Shown: positions 61,081 through 64,000 of the stretch, piece by piece
Layout: every line of letters begins with the position of its first letter
Position numbering within the stretch: the first letter of the stretch is position 1
NCBI RefSeq assembly: GCF_002865645.1
Contig: NW_020194677.1
Coordinates: forward strand, 434,001-498,000
Origin: Hyaloscypha bicolor E
Taxonomy: Eukaryota > Ascomycota > Leotiomycetes > Helotiales > Hyaloscyphaceae
Length of the DNA stretch: 64,000 bases
Direction: 5' to 3'
Notes under the pieces: model-generated
Databases searched by the model: none
Told to the model about the DNA's origin: nothing
Seen by the model: only the letters and a program-made list of their open reading frames with translations
Position numbers and translations under genes: made by a program

Positions 61081-64000
61081 ATATTCTAATTAATTCAACT
61101 TTCGGAAAGTAGTTTATTGCGAGGTAGTCAAGCTATTAATAGACAAAATATTAATAGCTAGAATATTAACTAGAAGAAGCGCCTCTATTATTACTAGAAT
61201 AATCTAACCGGATATCTAGAAGAGTACCTAGTTAAGTACTCTTTATATTACCTAATTAGAAAAAGGAAGTGGAACTCAGATACTTCTAGAACTAGCTAGT
61301 AGAATAATAATAACAGAGAAATTAGCGGCGGCTTACTATTATATTATTAAGTTAGAAATAGAAATATAATAGAGAAAAGATCTAAAGAAGCTAGAAGCTT
61401 AAATCTATTATCTTAAAGATATTCGGATATCCGGTATAGAACCCGTTATACCCCCGGTAGTATCTTTAGTTTAGAGGGCTCTAAAAACCCGAGAACTACT
61501 TATTTATTAGGAAAAGAGTATTAAAGAAGTCCAGGACTTCTTCTATTAGGCAGAATTAAAGTAGTATAAAGATAGCGGAATTACCTAAGCTACTAATATA
61601 ATAAAGGTTATATATTATACTTCCTGTTTTAAGAATATAGCTAGAGATATCTAGAAGTATAGGAAGTAATTAGTAGGTATTAATACTACGAATTAGAAGA
61701 TCTTTATTGAGTTTATAAAGAATTCTATCTTGAATCCGGAAAACTATAGTAATAATACCTTTATTAAGTTTAAAAATACTAAATAATAGCTAGGCCAGAA
61801 TATCTAAAGCTTTATATTTTACTTAGATAGCCTATTAGATAACTTAGAATATATAGGTTTACTATAAGAGCGAGACGATTTATTTAATAGCTTGAGGCAG
61901 AAGATCCGGAACGAGATTAATTATTAAAGAAATACCTTATAAAAAAAGAAGAAGCTTATCTTTACTATTATAAGAATTAAAAATAATTTAAACCTATTTA
62001 CTTAATAGAAATATAATAATGAGCTAACGGAACTATAAAAGAAAGGAAATAGAAAAAAAGAAAAGGGAAATAATAAAGAGAAATAAAAGAAAAATATATT
62101 TCTATTATAAGGTTTATAAAACTGAAGTAATAAAGATATAATAATAGGGTTTAATATAGTACCTGTATTAAGATCTATAAGGCCGGATATAATTTACTTT
62201 ACTTACTAGAAAGAGAGTTACTATATTACTACTTGCCCTAATTAAGAGAAACCGACTTATTATAACTATAATAAGTCTGGCTATAAGTTATATAAGTATT
62301 TAGAACTAAAGAAGCCAGGAAACAGATATATCCTATAGTAGTTATATTTATTTATATTACGGAAGGCAAGGCTCCTAAAACGAGAATAGTAATTAAAATT
62401 ACTATTAAAATAAAGAAAGATAGATAAAGAATTAAAGTATTAGTAGATTTGGGTATAGAGGCCAATTATATAAAAAGGAAATTAGCTTTAGATATAGATA
62501 TTCCGTTAATATTAAGAGTAATTCCTTTATTTTTACTAGAGAGAAGAAGAATTTATTTATATAAAGATTATATTCTTGAAATTACTATCGAGAATATACT
62601 AGGGAACTAAAAAAAGGCTAATATATACTTTATATTATATAATTTTGATTTGAATTATATTAATATAATACTTGAATTTCTATAGCTTTACTAAATTAAT
62701 TCCCTAATTTCCTTTAGAAAAGTAATATAGAAATACTAGATTTAATTATAGAAGATTAAAGTTCTAAATACCAGAAAGTTTACTAAAGTAATAAAGTATA
62801 AGATATATATTTTTCTATTAATTACCTATTTTATAATAAATAGCTAAAGAATTACTACTATTACTACTAACGGAATAGTTATATTTCCTAAGAAATATTA
62901 GAATCTTTTCCGAGTATTCTCTATAAAGGCTATAAATATACTACTTAACTACTATATAATAGAGTATTATATAAATCTAGAACCAGAATTCTAACTACTA
63001 TATAGTTCCATATATATTTTATTAGAAAGAAAGCTTAAAGTTCTTTGGAAATATCTTAATACTAGCCTAAAGAAGAAATAGATCCGTTATTTTACTAGCC
63101 TAGCTAGTATCCCAATTATATTTATTCCGAAAAAAGAAGGCAGCCTATATCTATTTATTAACTACCGGAGTCTAAATAGAATTACTATTAAGAATCGAAT
63201 ACTATTACTATTTATTAGTAAAACTATAAATAGATTTTATAGAGTAAAGATATATATAAAGCTAGACTTAAAAAATACTTATTATTAGTTATAAATATAA
63301 GAGAATAATAAGTAAAAGACAATATTTCGAATATACTATAGATATTTCGAGTATTATATTATATCTTTTAAACTATCTAATATTCCGGTAATATTTCAGG
63401 TATATATAAACTATATACTAGTAGGCCTTATAAATATTATTTATATAGTCTATCTAGATAATATTTTGATTTATTTAAAGAACCCAGAATAGTATATAGT
63501 AATAGTCTAATATATATTCAAATAGTTATAATAATACTAGCTCTTTATAAACTTAATAAAATACAAGTTTAATATAGAGAGAATAGAATTCTTGGGGTTT
63601 ATAATTAACCCAGATAGTATAGAAATAGAAGCTAGCCAGGTTATAGCTATTAGAGAATAGCTGGCCCTAAAGAATAATATCCGAGAAATTTAAGTATTTC
63701 TAGATTTTACTAACTTCTACCGGAGATTTATTTATAGATATTCCAAGATAGTAAAAGAGTTAACTAATTTATTAAAAACTAATAGAAACCTATAATATTA
63801 TTTTAGCTAAATAAATAAAGCAGATAAGGCTTTTAAGAAGTTATAAATTATATTTATAATAGTACTAATTCTTTATTATTTTGACTCAGCCTTAAGGATC
63901 TATATAGAAATAAATACTTTAGAATTTGCGGTTATAAATATAATTTCCCAGCTTTTTAATAAAGAGGCAGAAGCCAGATAGTATCCTATTATCTTTTATT
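61080..64000 (+). mobile_element. Second decayed Ty3/gypsy-like element (runs off the right edge)
   Basis: Plus-strand order is gag, zinc knuckles, protease, reverse transcriptase. Gag-like sequence at about 61260-62060 has DFFYQAELKQYKDSG-like, FIKFKNTKQQLGQNIQSF-like and QKIRNEINYQ. Near 62200-62300 are two former CCHC knuckles in which most Cys/His positions now read Tyr (for example YYNYNKSGYKLYKY at 62258). At about 62440 is VLVDLGIEANYI, where the aspartic protease motif should read Asp-Ser-Gly. Reverse transcriptase appears as FIPKKEGSLYLFINYRSLNR (63121), VYLDNILIY (63448; the normal Asp-Asp pair is Asp-Asn) and FTNFYRRFI (63703). Stops are frequent throughout. It is inactive and continues beyond the window. 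Confidence 0.82.

Noticed and set aside
46141..64000. Mitochondrial DNA because of the high AT content
   Set aside because: The block contains Ty3/gypsy gag and pol remains and is continuous with nuclear genes; the stops follow a C-to-T pattern.
46141..64000. Centromere
   Set aside because: AT-rich transposon debris is compatible with a centromere in some fungi, but nothing here separates it from other heterochromatin; a CENP-A profile would be needed.
1..64000. tRNA and rRNA genes
   Set aside because: I looked for T-loop-like GGTTCGA motifs with matching stems and for rRNA segments and found none that fold convincingly; a covariance-model scan would be decisive.

Overview
The window is nuclear DNA of a filamentous ascomycete (Pezizomycotina; Leotiomycetes is possible, but the sequence alone does not settle it). 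The reasons are genes with several short GT-AG introns, a CFEM/PTH11-type receptor, a LaeA-like methyltransferase, a Zn(II)2Cys6 regulator, and long AT-rich blocks of transposon remains carrying RIP-like C-to-T and G-to-A decay.

Layout. 1-9.5 kb is gene-dense: an ABHD12-like lipase (minus, cut by the left edge), a divergent SWR1-complex subunit (SWC3), a caspase-like/LaeA-like methyltransferase fusion (plus) and a CFEM-7TM receptor (minus). 11.2-16.9 kb is a decayed island. It holds a minus-strand remnant of a multi-AAA+ ATPase whose 968-bp intron contains a minisatellite and a long palindrome, a nested pair of terminal-inverted-repeat elements, and a plus-strand remnant of an NFX1-type zinc-finger helicase. 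18.0-20.7 kb is a dynamin-like GTPase (minus). 20.7-41.9 kb is gene-poor and interrupted only by a G1/S cyclin gene (29.1-30.4 kb, minus). 41.9-46.0 kb carries a secreted type-B carboxylesterase (minus) and a divergent Zn(II)2Cys6 transcription factor (plus). From about 46.14 kb to the right edge the composition changes abruptly to an 18-kb AT-rich block with two plus-strand Ty3/gypsy-like elements riddled with stops, a 9-bp minisatellite, and a stretch rich in short palindromes.

The intact genes do not form an obvious pathway. SWC3 (H2A.Z exchange) and the LaeA-like methyltransferase domain are both chromatin or regulatory proteins, and the esterase and transcription factor share a promoter region and could be functionally paired, but these links are inference. 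The most unusual coding locus is the single reading frame joining a caspase-like protease, a conserved middle domain and a complete LaeA-like methyltransferase (4013-7015). All exon boundaries were read by eye from splice signals and frame continuity; no transcript evidence was available.
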